Below, in pieces: positions 18,626 through 27,405 of a stretch of DNA of 64,000 nucleotides. Position 1 is the stretch's first letter. The number at the start of each line of letters is the position of its first letter. This DNA is from Ruminococcus sp. Its GTDB lineage: Bacteria; Bacillota; Clostridia; Oscillospirales; Ruminococcaceae. The position numbers and the translations under genes were made by a program. The notes below the pieces were generated by a model that made no database searches, was not told the origin of the DNA, and worked only from the letters and a program-made list of their open reading frames with translations. The stretch lies in assembly GCF_019423705.1 (NCBI RefSeq), contig NZ_JAHZAX010000006.1, forward strand, positions 115,477 through 179,476. Reading direction: 5' to 3'.

Positions 18626-20104
18626 TTATTCACCCACATCTTTCAGATAAAGTACCAAAGAATCCAATACGACGGAAGAACCGCCCTCTGTGTTGATAGA
18701 ATAGCCTGTGTAGCCAACTTCCGGCTGGAACAGACCAGTATTTACAAGTGATTCGATAGCCTTGGTTACATCTGACTGCTCGTTGAGAGTAACCTGTGAA
18801 AGTGTAACCGTTCCTGCGTCAAGGTCGAATGCAAAGCCCTTGTATTCAAAGCTTCCAAGTGCTTCTTCAATAGTGTCAAGCAAAGAACTTGACACAACAG
18901 GAAGTGTCTCGAGTGAAGCATTCGCTGCGTTTACATAATCGGAATACTCCTGCATAATCTGCTTCTTGTTGTGGAGAACTTGGTTCTGAGCGATCTTCTC
19001 GTTGCAGACCGCGATCTCTTGATTTGTCTTGTCGATATCGTCCTGAATAGAATTCTTTCTGATATTGATGATAAGTGTTGCACCTGCGATGATAACAGCT
19101 GCCGCTGCTACGAACACACCGCCTGTGATAAGGAGCGAACCCATTCCGCTTCCGCTGCCCTTACCTGTTGACTGGTCAACTTCGAGGAGGTTGATCTTCT
19201 CTGTTGCCTTGTTTCTCTTATAAAGAGCACCGATAGCGTTTGCGAATACTGTGAATTCGAAGTTCTCAAAACCTGTGATTTGAGCAGGTACGCCGAGAAC
19301 GGAAGCCTTGATGTCAAGTCCGTCAAGTGCGTCAACGAGCTTGATGTAGTCCTCGATAAAGCCATAGAGGATAACGTTCTCAAGACCCGAGCCGCCTCTT
19401 GCCTTGTTGAACTGCTCCATTCTAAAGATGTTCTCGTTGAGAGCCTCTGTGATATAATCGTCTGAATCGTAATCTTCCTCAGAGATCGGAACGTATCTAG
19501 CGAATGCCATCTGACCGTTCTCGAAAAGTGTAAGACCGAGGAAGTTCTTGTCGATCTGGCAAACCAGAAGCGGCATTTTTTCCATATTGGACTTATCAGC
19601 AAGAACGATTCTTGCGATTGAGTTACAGCCGATGTTAACTGATCTCAGGTTCATACTCATAATGTTGAAGAGCTTTCTGTAACTCTCAACTATTGAGCTT
19701 GGGCAGGCAGTTGCGAGCACCTTAACTGCTCCAGGATTGTCCTCTCCGGCCTCTCCTACAACAGTATATGAAATTGAGTACTCATCTGTAATACCCATTT
19801 CCTGACTCATATGGTTCTGTACCATAAGGAGGAATTCATTACCCTTTGCCTTTGGAACAACAAGCTCCTTGAAAACGATGTTGCTTGAAGAGAACGTTAC
19901 GATAGCGTCCTTATCGAGCATATCTTCAGCCTTGATCTGAGTCATAAGCAGATCTGCAAGACCTGACAAGTTGATGACCTCACCATTAAGGATCATATCC
20001 TCAGGAACGTCTACCTGCAACGATCTTTCGATTCTGATCTTGTTAGAGGAGTTATCGCCTTTAACAATGTTGATTTGTCTATCAGAAATATCAAATGATA
20101 GCAT
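18626..20104 (-). CDS. pilM: PilM-PilN fusion protein of the type IV pilus machine
   Basis: A 492-residue protein that joins two usually separate pilus subunits. Residues 1-300 form an actin-like PilM domain (start M-L-S-F-D-I-S-D-R-Q-I; later N-I-G-C-N-S-I-A-R). Residues 304-308 read I-N-L-L-E, like the I-N-L-L-P motif that PilN uses to bind PilM. A Gly/Ser linker, one transmembrane helix (324-348), a coiled coil (350-395) and a PilN-like periplasmic-type domain follow. Thus the PilN binding peptide is covalently tethered to PilM. No other pilM or pilN is in the window. Fusion boundary is read from sequence; function follows from the families. Confidence 0.8.
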   Translation of the reverse strand: MLSFDISDRQINIVKGDNSSNKIRIERSLQVDVPEDMILNGEVINLSGLADLLMTQIKAEDMLDKDAIVTFSSSNIVFKELVVPKAKGNEFLLMVQNHMSQEMGITDEYSISYTVVGEAGEDNPGAVKVLATACPSSIVESYRKLFNIMSMNLRSVNIGCNSIARIVLADKSNMEKMPLLVCQIDKNFLGLTLFENGQMAFARYVPISEEDYDSDDYITEALNENIFRMEQFNKARGGSGLENVILYGFIEDYIKLVDALDGLDIKASVLGVPAQITGFENFEFTVFANAIGALYKRNKATEKINLLEVDQSTGKGSGSGMGSLLITGGVFVAAAAVIIAGATLIINIRKNSIQDDIDKTNQEIAVCNEKIAQNQVLHNKKQIMQEYSDYVNAANASLETLPVVSSSLLDTIEEALGSFEYKGFAFDLDAGTVTLSQVTLNEQSDVTKAIESLVNTGLFQPEVGYTGYSINTEGGSSVVLDSLVLYLKDVGE

Positions 20105-20148
20105 TTAATCCTTCACCTCTTAATATATTTTTCAAACTGATATCCGCT

Positions 20149-20170
20149 CTCTCCGATATTGCTCGGAGAG
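20149..20170 (-). promoter_or_regulatory. Intercistronic hairpin between pilC and pilM-pilN
   Basis: Perfect 8-bp stem CTCTCCGA/TCGGAGAG with a 6-base loop, extended by partial pairing outside. There is no T-run, so it is more likely an mRNA-stability or processing element than a terminator. Confidence 0.5.
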
Positions 20171-20211
20171 GGAGGATAACAAAAATTTCCGAACCAAATA
20201 ATAAATGTATA

Positions 20212-21408
20212 TTATTCTTCCAGACCTGACAGCGAGCTGTAAAGCATCGGGTAGATACCTGCAAGACAGAGACCGATAGCAACACCCATAAAGATGATGA
20301 GCAATGGTTCCATAAGTCCTACCAGTCTTGTTACGGCTGCGTCTGCCTCTTCCTCATAGTAGTCAGCAGTCTTTTCAAGGATCTCGTCAAGTGCGCCAGA
20401 CTCTTCGCCGACGTAGATGATCGAGGTGAACATTCCCTCGAATATCTCCGTCTTTGCAAGAGAAACTGAAAGCGGAGCGCCCTGCTTTACTTCATCGACT
20501 ACCTGAATGAACATCTTATCAACATAAGCGTTGCCGAGGATCCTTGATGAACGCTCGAGACATTCTACCATTGGGATACCGCTGGAATAAAGAGACGAAA
20601 GAGTTCTTGCGAAACGGCCTTCGTAGATCTTTACGATAAGCTTACCTGCTGCCGGCATTTTGATCTTGAAATAGTCAAATTTCAGTCTTACGGAAGGAAC
20701 TTTCAAAGCGTAGATCCAACCGAATATCAAAGCTGCCAAAACAATAAGCAGGATATACCACTTAGCTTTAAGGAAGTCACTAAATGAGAACAGCGCCTTT
20801 GAAAGTGCAGGCATCTGATCCTCAGTCATAAGGTTCTTAAAGATAGGCATAATGAACGTGAACATACCGATTACCATTACAACGCAGAGAACGCCAAGGA
20901 TAATAGGATATGTCATCGCACTCTTTACCTTGTTGTTCAACTTGTTTGAGTTAGCGTAGTAATCGCTCAGTCGCTGCATCGTTACATCCAGCGTACCGGA
21001 AGTCTCACCGGCATCGACCATTGAGATAAGGAAGTCAGGAAAACAACCTCTTCTTGTATCGAGGGCCTCAGTAAAGCTCTGACCTTTTTGAACGTCGTCG
21101 TAAACGCTTCTCCAAACTTCTTTCGCCTGCTTGTTCTCTTCCTCTTTATAAAGGATATCGAGAGCCTTTACGATAGTAAGTCCGGACGACATCATTGCCG
21201 CAAGCTGACGGCAGCAGAATGCAAGCTCTTTAGTATTGAACTTGTGAGCGGACTGCTTTCCCGCACTTCCCAGCGCTTCGCTGTAACTGATACAGAACAG
21301 CCCTTGTTCGTGGATCTTATCCAGAACTTCCTGTGCATCCTCAGCTTCATAGATACCCTTTATGGTCTTGCCCGAGGTATCCTTAGCAACATAGGAAAAC
21401 TTCTTCAT
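20212..21408 (-). CDS. pilC: Type IV pilus platform protein PilC (GspF family)
   Basis: About 398 residues. The start M-K-K-F-S-Y-V-A-K-D and G-K-T-I-K-G match the PilC/GspF N-terminus, so I place the start at ATG 21408 even though the GGAGG site is rather far upstream. Two T2SSF repeats follow, each with the conserved F-C-R-Q-L / F-A-R-T-L-S-S-L-Y-S-S-G region, and three transmembrane helices (about 165-190, 215-240, 370-395). PilC is the membrane core turned by PilB and PilT. It is the first gene of the six-gene operon. Length is usual. Confidence 0.92.
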   Translation of the reverse strand: MKKFSYVAKDTSGKTIKGIYEAEDAQEVLDKIHEQGLFCISYSEALGSAGKQSAHKFNTKELAFCCRQLAAMMSSGLTIVKALDILYKEEENKQAKEVWRSVYDDVQKGQSFTEALDTRRGCFPDFLISMVDAGETSGTLDVTMQRLSDYYANSNKLNNKVKSAMTYPIILGVLCVVMVIGMFTFIMPIFKNLMTEDQMPALSKALFSFSDFLKAKWYILLIVLAALIFGWIYALKVPSVRLKFDYFKIKMPAAGKLIVKIYEGRFARTLSSLYSSGIPMVECLERSSRILGNAYVDKMFIQVVDEVKQGAPLSVSLAKTEIFEGMFTSIIYVGEESGALDEILEKTADYYEEEADAAVTRLVGLMEPLLIIFMGVAIGLCLAGIYPMLYSSLSGLEE

Positions 21409-21509
21409 AATATGTAGATACACCTCCACTTTTTTATACATTTTGCTTTTCTTCGGTGTTTTCTACAAAACTGCACAAATCCGATAGACCTACAAAACGC
21501 ATTTTTATA

Positions 21510-21538
21510 ATTATAACATTATTTTCATCTTTTAGCAA
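21510..21538 (-). promoter_or_regulatory. Promoter of the pilC-prepilin operon
   Basis: TTGCTA, exactly 17 bp, TATAAT on the minus strand, about 100 bp upstream of pilC. A weaker second candidate (TTGTGA / TATTAT) lies near 21680-21710. The rest of the 310-bp gap is AT-rich without a gene. Confidence 0.75.
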
Positions 21539-21718
21539 GAGATTGAGTCACTTTTGTTAAGAATTTTATTCACAAAATAATCACTTTATTTTTATCAATT
21601 TTGTACAAATAGAATAATTGAACTAACAATTTTCATATTTCTTAATATTTTTACATAGTTTCACACATATCTCACACGTTATAATAGGCAAAATATGTTG
21701 AAATTCACAACAGAATCT

Positions 21719-22276
21719 TTACTGCTGCTCCTGCTCTTCAAAACGCTTTGGCGCTTTGAGGATAACCGGGTGCTTGTGTATATAAATCTTATAGGCTGTC
21801 AGATAGATCGCAAATGAAGCCACTAGCAGCAGGCCGATACCCACCAGCACGCCTACCATATAATCCATACCAAACCCGCTGATGAGCCATTGGCAGGGGT
21901 AATAAAACACCTTATAGAACACGTCGCCCTTGCCCTCGGCGCTGAAAGATTCACGGAAAATGGCAGGGATAAAATACACCATAAGCATAAGAAGATAAAC
22001 GATAGTGATGTTCACGCTGCTCCAGCTTTCATATGCGGCGTGGCGCTTGCCGTCGTCATAGAATACCCTCAAAAAGAACGCCAGCATTATGATGAAGGCT
22101 ATCACGGAATCTGTGGTTGTGTTTATCATAAATGTCTTGAAGCCGCTCATTGACGAAGGAAAAAATGTGACGATGGCAGGGAAAAGTATCATTCCTGCGA
22201 ATGCTCCGAATATGGTCAGAGCCAGCATTATGCCTATTCTTGATGCGATATAGCCAATAAATTTTGATGCACTCAT
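21719..22276 (-). CDS. Four-helix membrane protein of unknown function
   Basis: A 185-residue protein with about four hydrophobic segments (13-35, 55-75, 88-108, 140-165) and a short charged tail ending K-R-F-E-E-Q-E-Q-Q. The ribosome site is AGGAGAC. No catalytic motif is seen and I do not recognise the family. It lies 84 bp downstream of recG and could be read from the same transcript; it is followed by the pil promoter region. The conserved-looking aromatic segments (W-S-S-V-N, C-Q-W-L-I) do not indicate function. Confidence 0.7.
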   Translation of the reverse strand: MSASKFIGYIASRIGIMLALTIFGAFAGMILFPAIVTFFPSSMSGFKTFMINTTTDSVIAFIIMLAFFLRVFYDDGKRHAAYESWSSVNITIVYLLMLMVYFIPAIFRESFSAEGKGDVFYKVFYYPCQWLISGFGMDYMVGVLVGIGLLLVASFAIYLTAYKIYIHKHPVILKAPKRFEEQEQQ

Positions 22277-22360
22277 AAAAGTCTCCTTTTTCTTTGTTAT
22301 GTTAAGTTGTTTTACTTTACGCTTATTTCATGTCGACAAGCATTTTAGCTTGTCACAAAA

Positions 22361-24397
22361 TCAGTTATCTGACATAGTTTTGTCGAACAATTTATTTACC
22401 AATTCACGCAGATAAGCGTTGTCTGTATGTTCAAGAAGCGGATCGGTCAACAGGATATCCCTTGCGGCGTTCTGTGCTTTGCGGAGAACATCCATATCTT
22501 GTGACATATCCGCAATTTTCAGCGCAGGCAGTCCGTGCTGTCGGCTGCCAAAGAAGTCGCCTGGGCCTCTCAGCTTCAAGTCCTCTTCCGATATCTTGAA
22601 GCCGTCATTGGTGCTTGAGAGAATTTTCAGACGTTTTACGCTGCCCTCATTGACATTATCTGTTATAAGGATACAGCTTGACTGGAACTTCCCTCTTCCC
22701 ACACGGCCACGGAGCTGGTGGAGCTGTGAAAGTCCGAACCTATCGGCGTTTTCTATGACCATAACTGCGGCGTTGGGCACATCGACGCCCACTTCAACGA
22801 CTGTGGTCGACACAAGCAGGTCTATTTTATGATCTTTGAAGTCCGCCATAATCTGCTCTTTCTGTGCGCCGCTCATTTTTCCGTGGAGAAGTCCCACGTT
22901 GTAGTCCTTGAAAGCGCCCTCAGAAAGCTTTTTCGCATAGGACTTTACGTCCTGAAGCTCCATATCGCTTTCCTCTATCATCGGACAGACTATGTAGCCC
23001 TGTCTGCCCTCATCAAGGTATTTTTTTACATAGCCGAAAGCACGCTGGCGGAGCTTTCCTGTGACCGCATAAGTCTCAACGGGCTGTCTGCCTTTGGGAA
23101 GCTCTTTTAGCACCGAGATATCAAGGTCGCCGTATATCATCAGCGCAAGAGTTCTCGGTATCGGCGTGGCTGACATTACAAGCTTATGTGGGTTTGCGCC
23201 CTTAGATGCAAGGGCTGCACGCTGTTCAACGCCGAAACGGTGCTGTTCGTCCGTGATAACAAGTGCTAAGTCCTTGAACTTTGTTGTCTGCTGGACAAGT
23301 GCGTGAGTGCCCACGGCGACGGCATATTCGCCGCTTTCAAGGCCTGCTTTCACAAGCTTTTTCTGCTTTGCGGTCATTGAACCCGTCAGCAGAGCGACTT
23401 TCACGCCGAGGGGTTCGAGAAAGGCTTTCAGCGTTTCATAATGCTGGTCGGCAAGAATTTCTGTTGGCGCCATTAATGCGGTCTGACAGCCGTTTTTATA
23501 GACGAAATATGCCGCACCAGCCGCAACGGCGGTTTTACCCGAACCAACATCGCCCTGCACGAGCCTATTCATCGGGCTGTCTTTCTGCATATCCTTAATG
23601 CAGTCATCAATAGCGGCGGTCTGCCCGTCGGTCAGCGTGAATGGCAGAGCTTCGTAAAAATCGCTTATATCGGCGTTTTTCATTACACAGCCGCTTTTTT
23701 CACGGCTTCGGCTCTTCATCATAAGCATACCGAGCTGGAGCACAAGAAGCTCGTCAAAGACCAGCCTGTTTTTGGCAAGTTCGCAGGTGTGCATATCCTT
23801 TGGGAAGTGGATATTCTCCATTGCATAGCCCAAAGAGCAAAGCTGGTATTTCTGCATAAGTGGCTTTGGCAACGGTTCATAGATATTGCGGTTGAACACG
23901 TTCAGCGCAAGGCGCATTGTCTGCCGCAGCATTGACTGACTTATGCCTTCGGTGAGGCCATAGACGGGCTGAATTTTCTCGTTGGTATCGGCAGGCAAAA
24001 TTATGGGCGAATTTATCTCTTTGCGGACTAGATTTCCTGTTATCCTGCCGCAGAGGTAATACTCTTTATCAAGCTCCAGCTGGCGATATAGAAATACGCT
24101 GTTGTAAATAACGATAACAAGGTCGGTGACATCGTCGGTGAAGATGACTTTATAGACGGACAGGCCTTTTCTTATCCTCGCTTCGGGGAGCTTTTTTACT
24201 ACCCTGCCCTTTACTATGCAGGGTTCGTCCGTGGGTGCTTCGCCGATAGGTACGGGGGAGGTATAGTCTATATAGCTTTTCGGAAAATGGTTCAGCAGGT
24301 CATAGACCGTTTTCACGCCCATCTTTTCATAGCACTCTGCTCTTTTCGGGCCGACGCCTTTGAGATATTCGACTGAGTTTTCAAGCTCTTTTATCAA
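22361..24397 (-). CDS. recG: ATP-dependent DNA helicase RecG
   Basis: A 678-residue branch-migration helicase that remodels stalled forks and Holliday junctions. The wedge (OB) domain lies in residues ~1-150. The SF2 helicase core has Walker A G-D-V-G-S-G-K-T, then T-D-E-Q-H-R-F-G-V (DEQH box), S-A-T-P-I-P-R-T-L, and motif VI Q-L-R-G-R-V-G-R-G. The C-terminal R-G-P-G-D-F-F-G-x-x-Q-x-G motif is diagnostic of RecG. The start is a TTG preceded by AAAGGGGGCGG. Length and motifs are normal; the gene is probably monocistronic or shared with the downstream membrane protein. Confidence 0.95.
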   Translation of the reverse strand: MIKELENSVEYLKGVGPKRAECYEKMGVKTVYDLLNHFPKSYIDYTSPVPIGEAPTDEPCIVKGRVVKKLPEARIRKGLSVYKVIFTDDVTDLVIVIYNSVFLYRQLELDKEYYLCGRITGNLVRKEINSPIILPADTNEKIQPVYGLTEGISQSMLRQTMRLALNVFNRNIYEPLPKPLMQKYQLCSLGYAMENIHFPKDMHTCELAKNRLVFDELLVLQLGMLMMKSRSREKSGCVMKNADISDFYEALPFTLTDGQTAAIDDCIKDMQKDSPMNRLVQGDVGSGKTAVAAGAAYFVYKNGCQTALMAPTEILADQHYETLKAFLEPLGVKVALLTGSMTAKQKKLVKAGLESGEYAVAVGTHALVQQTTKFKDLALVITDEQHRFGVEQRAALASKGANPHKLVMSATPIPRTLALMIYGDLDISVLKELPKGRQPVETYAVTGKLRQRAFGYVKKYLDEGRQGYIVCPMIEESDMELQDVKSYAKKLSEGAFKDYNVGLLHGKMSGAQKEQIMADFKDHKIDLLVSTTVVEVGVDVPNAAVMVIENADRFGLSQLHQLRGRVGRGKFQSSCILITDNVNEGSVKRLKILSSTNDGFKISEEDLKLRGPGDFFGSRQHGLPALKIADMSQDMDVLRKAQNAARDILLTDPLLEHTDNAYLRELVNKLFDKTMSDN

Positions 24398-24474
24398 GCT
24401 TCCGCCCCCTTTCGTTCAGGCCTTTAATAGTTTAATAATAACACATTTTCCTCTTTATTGCAAGAGAAAACACA

Positions 24475-24502
24475 AAAGGCAGACCCGATAAAGTCTGCCT
24501 TT
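24475..24502 (-). terminator. Terminator of the rubrerythrin gene
   Basis: Perfect 10-bp stem AAAGGCAGAC/GTCTGCCTTT, followed on the minus strand by TTTTGTGTTTTC. Confidence 0.8.
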
Positions 24503-24514
24503 GAACATATCTTA

Positions 24515-25054
24515 TCAATAGTTTTCAGCCTTGACCTGGAAATATGACTGTGGGTGTGCACAAACAGGACATACGTCAGGCGCTTTCTTGCCGATAACGA
24601 TATGGCCGCAGTTGATACATTGCCATACGCACTCGCCGTCCTTTGAGAACACAAGGTCGCCCTCGATATTTGCGAGGAGCTTCTTATATCTTTCTTCGTG
24701 CTCCTTCTCGATCTCGCCCACCTTTTCAAAGAGGATAGCGATATCTTCAAAGCCTTCCTCACGAGCGTCCTTTGCAAAGCCTGCATACATATCAGTCCAC
24801 TCATAGTTCTCGCCTGCTGCGGCGTCCTTAAGGTTCTCGATAGTTGAAGGGATACCGCCGTGAAGCAGCTTGAACCATATCTTTGCGTGCTCCTTTTCAT
24901 TTGCGGCTGTTTCCTCGAAAATGTTCGCTATCTGAACATAGCCGTCCTTCTTTGCTTTGCTGGCATAATATGTATACTTATTTCTTGCCTGTGATTCGCC
25001 GGCAAATGCCGCCATAAGATTGGCTTCTGTTTTTGTACCTTTCAGATCTGCCAT
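24515..25054 (-). CDS. rbr: Rubrerythrin
   Basis: A 179-residue non-haem di-iron peroxidase for H2O2 removal in anaerobes. The N-terminal four-helix ferritin-like domain shows the metal ligands in F-A-G-E-S-Q-A-R-N, E-E-T-A-A-N-E-K-E-H-A and later E-x-x-H. The C-terminal rubredoxin domain has C-I-N-C-G-H near residue 146 and C-P-V-C-A-H near residue 162, forming the Fe(Cys)4 site. Order and length are those of classical rubrerythrin. The gene is a single transcription unit with one of the strongest promoters in the window, which fits an abundant protein. Confidence 0.95.
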   Translation of the reverse strand: MADLKGTKTEANLMAAFAGESQARNKYTYYASKAKKDGYVQIANIFEETAANEKEHAKIWFKLLHGGIPSTIENLKDAAAGENYEWTDMYAGFAKDAREEGFEDIAILFEKVGEIEKEHEERYKKLLANIEGDLVFSKDGECVWQCINCGHIVIGKKAPDVCPVCAHPQSYFQVKAENY

Positions 25055-25120
25055 TTTTATCTACTCCTTTTCGACTTATATTGATCTTTATATGCGATCA
25101 AGTCCGATACATTTATATAT

Positions 25121-25148
25121 ATTATACCATATTACAATCAAATGTCAA
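25121..25148 (-). promoter_or_regulatory. Strong promoter of the rubrerythrin gene
   Basis: TTGACA, 16 bp, TATAAT on the minus strand; both hexamers are consensus. No clear PerR-type operator is seen. Confidence 0.82.
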
Positions 25149-25181
25149 CCGTATTTTTGTAAATATCAACAAACAAATGAC

Positions 25182-25218
25182 AAAAAAACAGGACAAACGC
25201 TTTTTACGCTCGTCCTGT
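25182..25218 (-). terminator. Terminator of pyrG
   Basis: ACAGGAC-(G)-AGCG stem with a short A-rich loop, then seven Ts on the minus strand. Confidence 0.88.
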
Positions 25219-25242
25219 GAAATTACTGAACTATCAAATTTT

Positions 25243-26865
25243 TTACTTCTTGTCGCCGAATTCGGAATACTCAACAGCGGCTCTGATAAAGTCTTTGAAA
25301 AGGAGCTGAGCTCTGTTTGGTCTTGACTTGAACTCTGGGTGGAACTGTACGCCAACGAACCAAGGGTGAACGCTCTTAGGAAGCTCGACGATCTCCACCA
25401 GCTTTTCATCAGGTGAAAGACCTGCAAGGATAAGACCCTTGTCTGTGAGTTCCTTTCTGTATGCGTTATTGAATTCCCAACGGTGACGGTGACGCTCATA
25501 AATAAGGTCTGCATTGTAGATATCCTTACATCTCGAGCCCTCTGTCAGCTTACAAGGATAAAGACCGAGACGCATTGTGCCGCCCTTTTCTGTGATATCC
25601 TTCTGAGAATCCATAATGTCGATAACAGGATATGGGGTGTCGCCGAACTCTGATGAATTTGCGCCCTCAAGACCTGCAACGTTTCTTGCAAACTCAACAA
25701 CTGACATCTGCATACCAAGGCAGATACCGAACATTGGGATCTTGTTCTCTCTTGCGTATCTGATAGCCTCGATCATACCCTCGATACCTCTGTCGCCAAA
25801 GCCGCCGGGAACGATAATACCGTCGCAGCCGTGGAGCATTTCAGCGACTGTTTCACTGTCGATGTTCTCAGACTGTATCCACTTGATATCTACCTCTGCG
25901 CTGTTCTCAAATCCGCCGTGACGGAGAGCTTCGGCTACTGAAAGATAAGCGTCCTCAAGTTCAACATACTTACCAACAAGGCCGATAGTTACCTTCTTTG
26001 TGCAGCCGTGAACTCTGTTTATCATCTCTTCCCAGTCTTTAAGGTCAGGCTGCTTGCACTCAAGCTTAAGGTGATGGCAAACAACATCTGCAAGACCTTC
26101 CTTTTCAAGCCAGATCGGAACTTCATAAAGCGAAGGTGCTGTAAGGTTTTGAATAACGTCCTCGCCTCTTACGTTGCAGAAAAGGCCGATCTTCTGCTTC
26201 ATATCCTCTGGTACTTCCATTTCAGAACGGAGAACGAGGATATCAGGCTGGATACCGATAGAAAGCAATTCCTTAACGGAATGCTGTGTAGGCTTAGATT
26301 TAAGCTCCTTAGAGCCGGAGATATACGGCAGGAGAGTAACGTGGATAAACACGGAATTTTCCTTGCCAAGCTCGATAGACGCCTGTCTGATAGCTTCAAG
26401 GAACGGAGTTGACTCGATATCGCCCACAGTACCGCCGATCTCTGTGATGACGATATCTGTATTTGAGTCCTTGCCCACTCTGTAAAGACGATCCTTTATC
26501 TCATTCGTGATATGAGGAACTACCTGTACAGTACCGCCGAGATAGTCGCCTCTTCTTTCCTTATTAAGAACAGTCCAGTATATCTTTCCTGTTGTTACAT
26601 TTGAATTGATAGAAAGGTTCTCATCAATGAATCTTTCATAGTGACCGAGGTCAAGGTCAGTCTCCGCACCGTCGTCGGTAACGAATACCTCGCCGTGCTG
26701 ATAAGGTGACATCGTGCCCGGGTCAACGTTTATATAAGGGTCAAACTTCTGGATCGTTACGCTGTAACCTCTCGCTTTAAGCAGTCTGCCCAGAGAAGCC
26801 GCAGTAATACCCTTGCCGAGACCTGAAACAACACCGCCTGTGACAAAGACATATTTAGTTGGCAT
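25243..26865 (-). CDS. pyrG: CTP synthase
   Basis: A 540-residue enzyme that aminates UTP to CTP with glutamine and ATP. The synthetase domain opens with Y-V-F-V-T-G-G-V-V-S-G-L-G-K-G (P-loop) and has D-P-Y-I-N-V-D-P-G-T-M. The class I glutaminase domain contains G-I-C-L-G-M-Q (catalytic Cys) and H-P-E-F near the end. I set the start at ATG 26865: the upstream in-frame ATG (26880) is immediately followed by the GGAGG ribosome site. The leader is long and unusual, carrying a MITE-like element and a terminator-like hairpin (see findings). Confidence 0.95.
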   Translation of the reverse strand: MPTKYVFVTGGVVSGLGKGITAASLGRLLKARGYSVTIQKFDPYINVDPGTMSPYQHGEVFVTDDGAETDLDLGHYERFIDENLSINSNVTTGKIYWTVLNKERRGDYLGGTVQVVPHITNEIKDRLYRVGKDSNTDIVITEIGGTVGDIESTPFLEAIRQASIELGKENSVFIHVTLLPYISGSKELKSKPTQHSVKELLSIGIQPDILVLRSEMEVPEDMKQKIGLFCNVRGEDVIQNLTAPSLYEVPIWLEKEGLADVVCHHLKLECKQPDLKDWEEMINRVHGCTKKVTIGLVGKYVELEDAYLSVAEALRHGGFENSAEVDIKWIQSENIDSETVAEMLHGCDGIIVPGGFGDRGIEGMIEAIRYARENKIPMFGICLGMQMSVVEFARNVAGLEGANSSEFGDTPYPVIDIMDSQKDITEKGGTMRLGLYPCKLTEGSRCKDIYNADLIYERHRHRWEFNNAYRKELTDKGLILAGLSPDEKLVEIVELPKSVHPWFVGVQFHPEFKSRPNRAQLLFKDFIRAAVEYSEFGDKK

Positions 26866-26900
26866 ATCTTTTTCCTCCATATATAAAAATATCTAAACAC

Positions 26901-26939
26901 AAAAAAATTAAGGAGAAATCATTCGGACATAATTCTCCT
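26901..26939 (-). terminator. Terminator-like hairpin in the pyrG leader (possible attenuator)
   Basis: On the minus strand AGGAGAA (26933-26939) pairs with TTCTCCT (26911-26917), followed by TTAATTTTTTT. It lies between the pyrG promoter and gene, where a terminator would only make sense as an attenuator or as a relic. Confidence 0.5.
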
Positions 26940-26950
26940 CATTTCGCTCT

Positions 26951-27131
26951 TTAAGGCAACACCGCACAACTATTGTGTGCGTATTGCACAGTCAGATTTT
27001 TCGTCAGATCGTATCAAAACGACAACGGCAAGCTGGCGCTTTCCTAGGAGTTTTGGTGCGATATGACGGAACAATATGCAAGCAAGACGTGCACAAAGCC
27101 GCTAGACGGTAGTTGTGCGGTGTTGCCTTAA
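26951..27131. mobile_element. 181-bp MITE-like element with perfect 22-bp terminal inverted repeats
   Basis: The ends at 26951-26972 and 27110-27131 are perfect inverted repeats (TTAAGGCAACACCGCACAAC plus TA). TTAA at both outer ends could be a target duplication or part of the repeat. The interior is also a partial palindrome: CGTCAGATCGTATCAAAAC (from 27001) pairs imperfectly with GTTTTGGTGCGATATGACG (ending near 27069). There is no open reading frame. It is a non-autonomous element that would need a transposase elsewhere; copy number cannot be checked here. Confidence 0.82.
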
Positions 27132-27135
27132 TAAT

Positions 27136-27164
27136 ATAATAGCAAATTTTTCTCCAAAACGCAA
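27136..27164 (-). promoter_or_regulatory. Promoter of pyrG, abutting the MITE
   Basis: TTGCGT, 17 bp, TATTAT on the minus strand. The -10 box ends 4 bp from the MITE, so transcription should begin at or within the element's terminal repeat. Confidence 0.65.
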
Positions 27165-27311
27165 GTGTTTTTTCGTGTTTTCTATAAATTTTTTATAAAT
27201 TGTACGGCAAAGGGGCGATTTTATCCGCTCAAATTATAATGATTTTTACGCAATTATTCGATTACATAAATTTTGAGGTAAATTTAATGTCAATTTCGTA
27301 TGAAATATATG

Positions 27312-27340
27312 TTGTAATTTATCGATAAGTAGTATATAAT
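27312..27340 (+). promoter_or_regulatory. Promoter of the LCP gene
   Basis: TTGTAA, 17 bp, TATAAT. A small hairpin ACGGG/CCCGT lies in the leader (27359-27375). The 27165-27311 stretch between the divergent promoters holds nothing recognisable. Confidence 0.68.
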
Positions 27341-27405
27341 AATAATATATTTGCCTACACGGGCTATGTGCCCGTACACATATTCTTCGGAAACGAGGTT
27401 TTATA

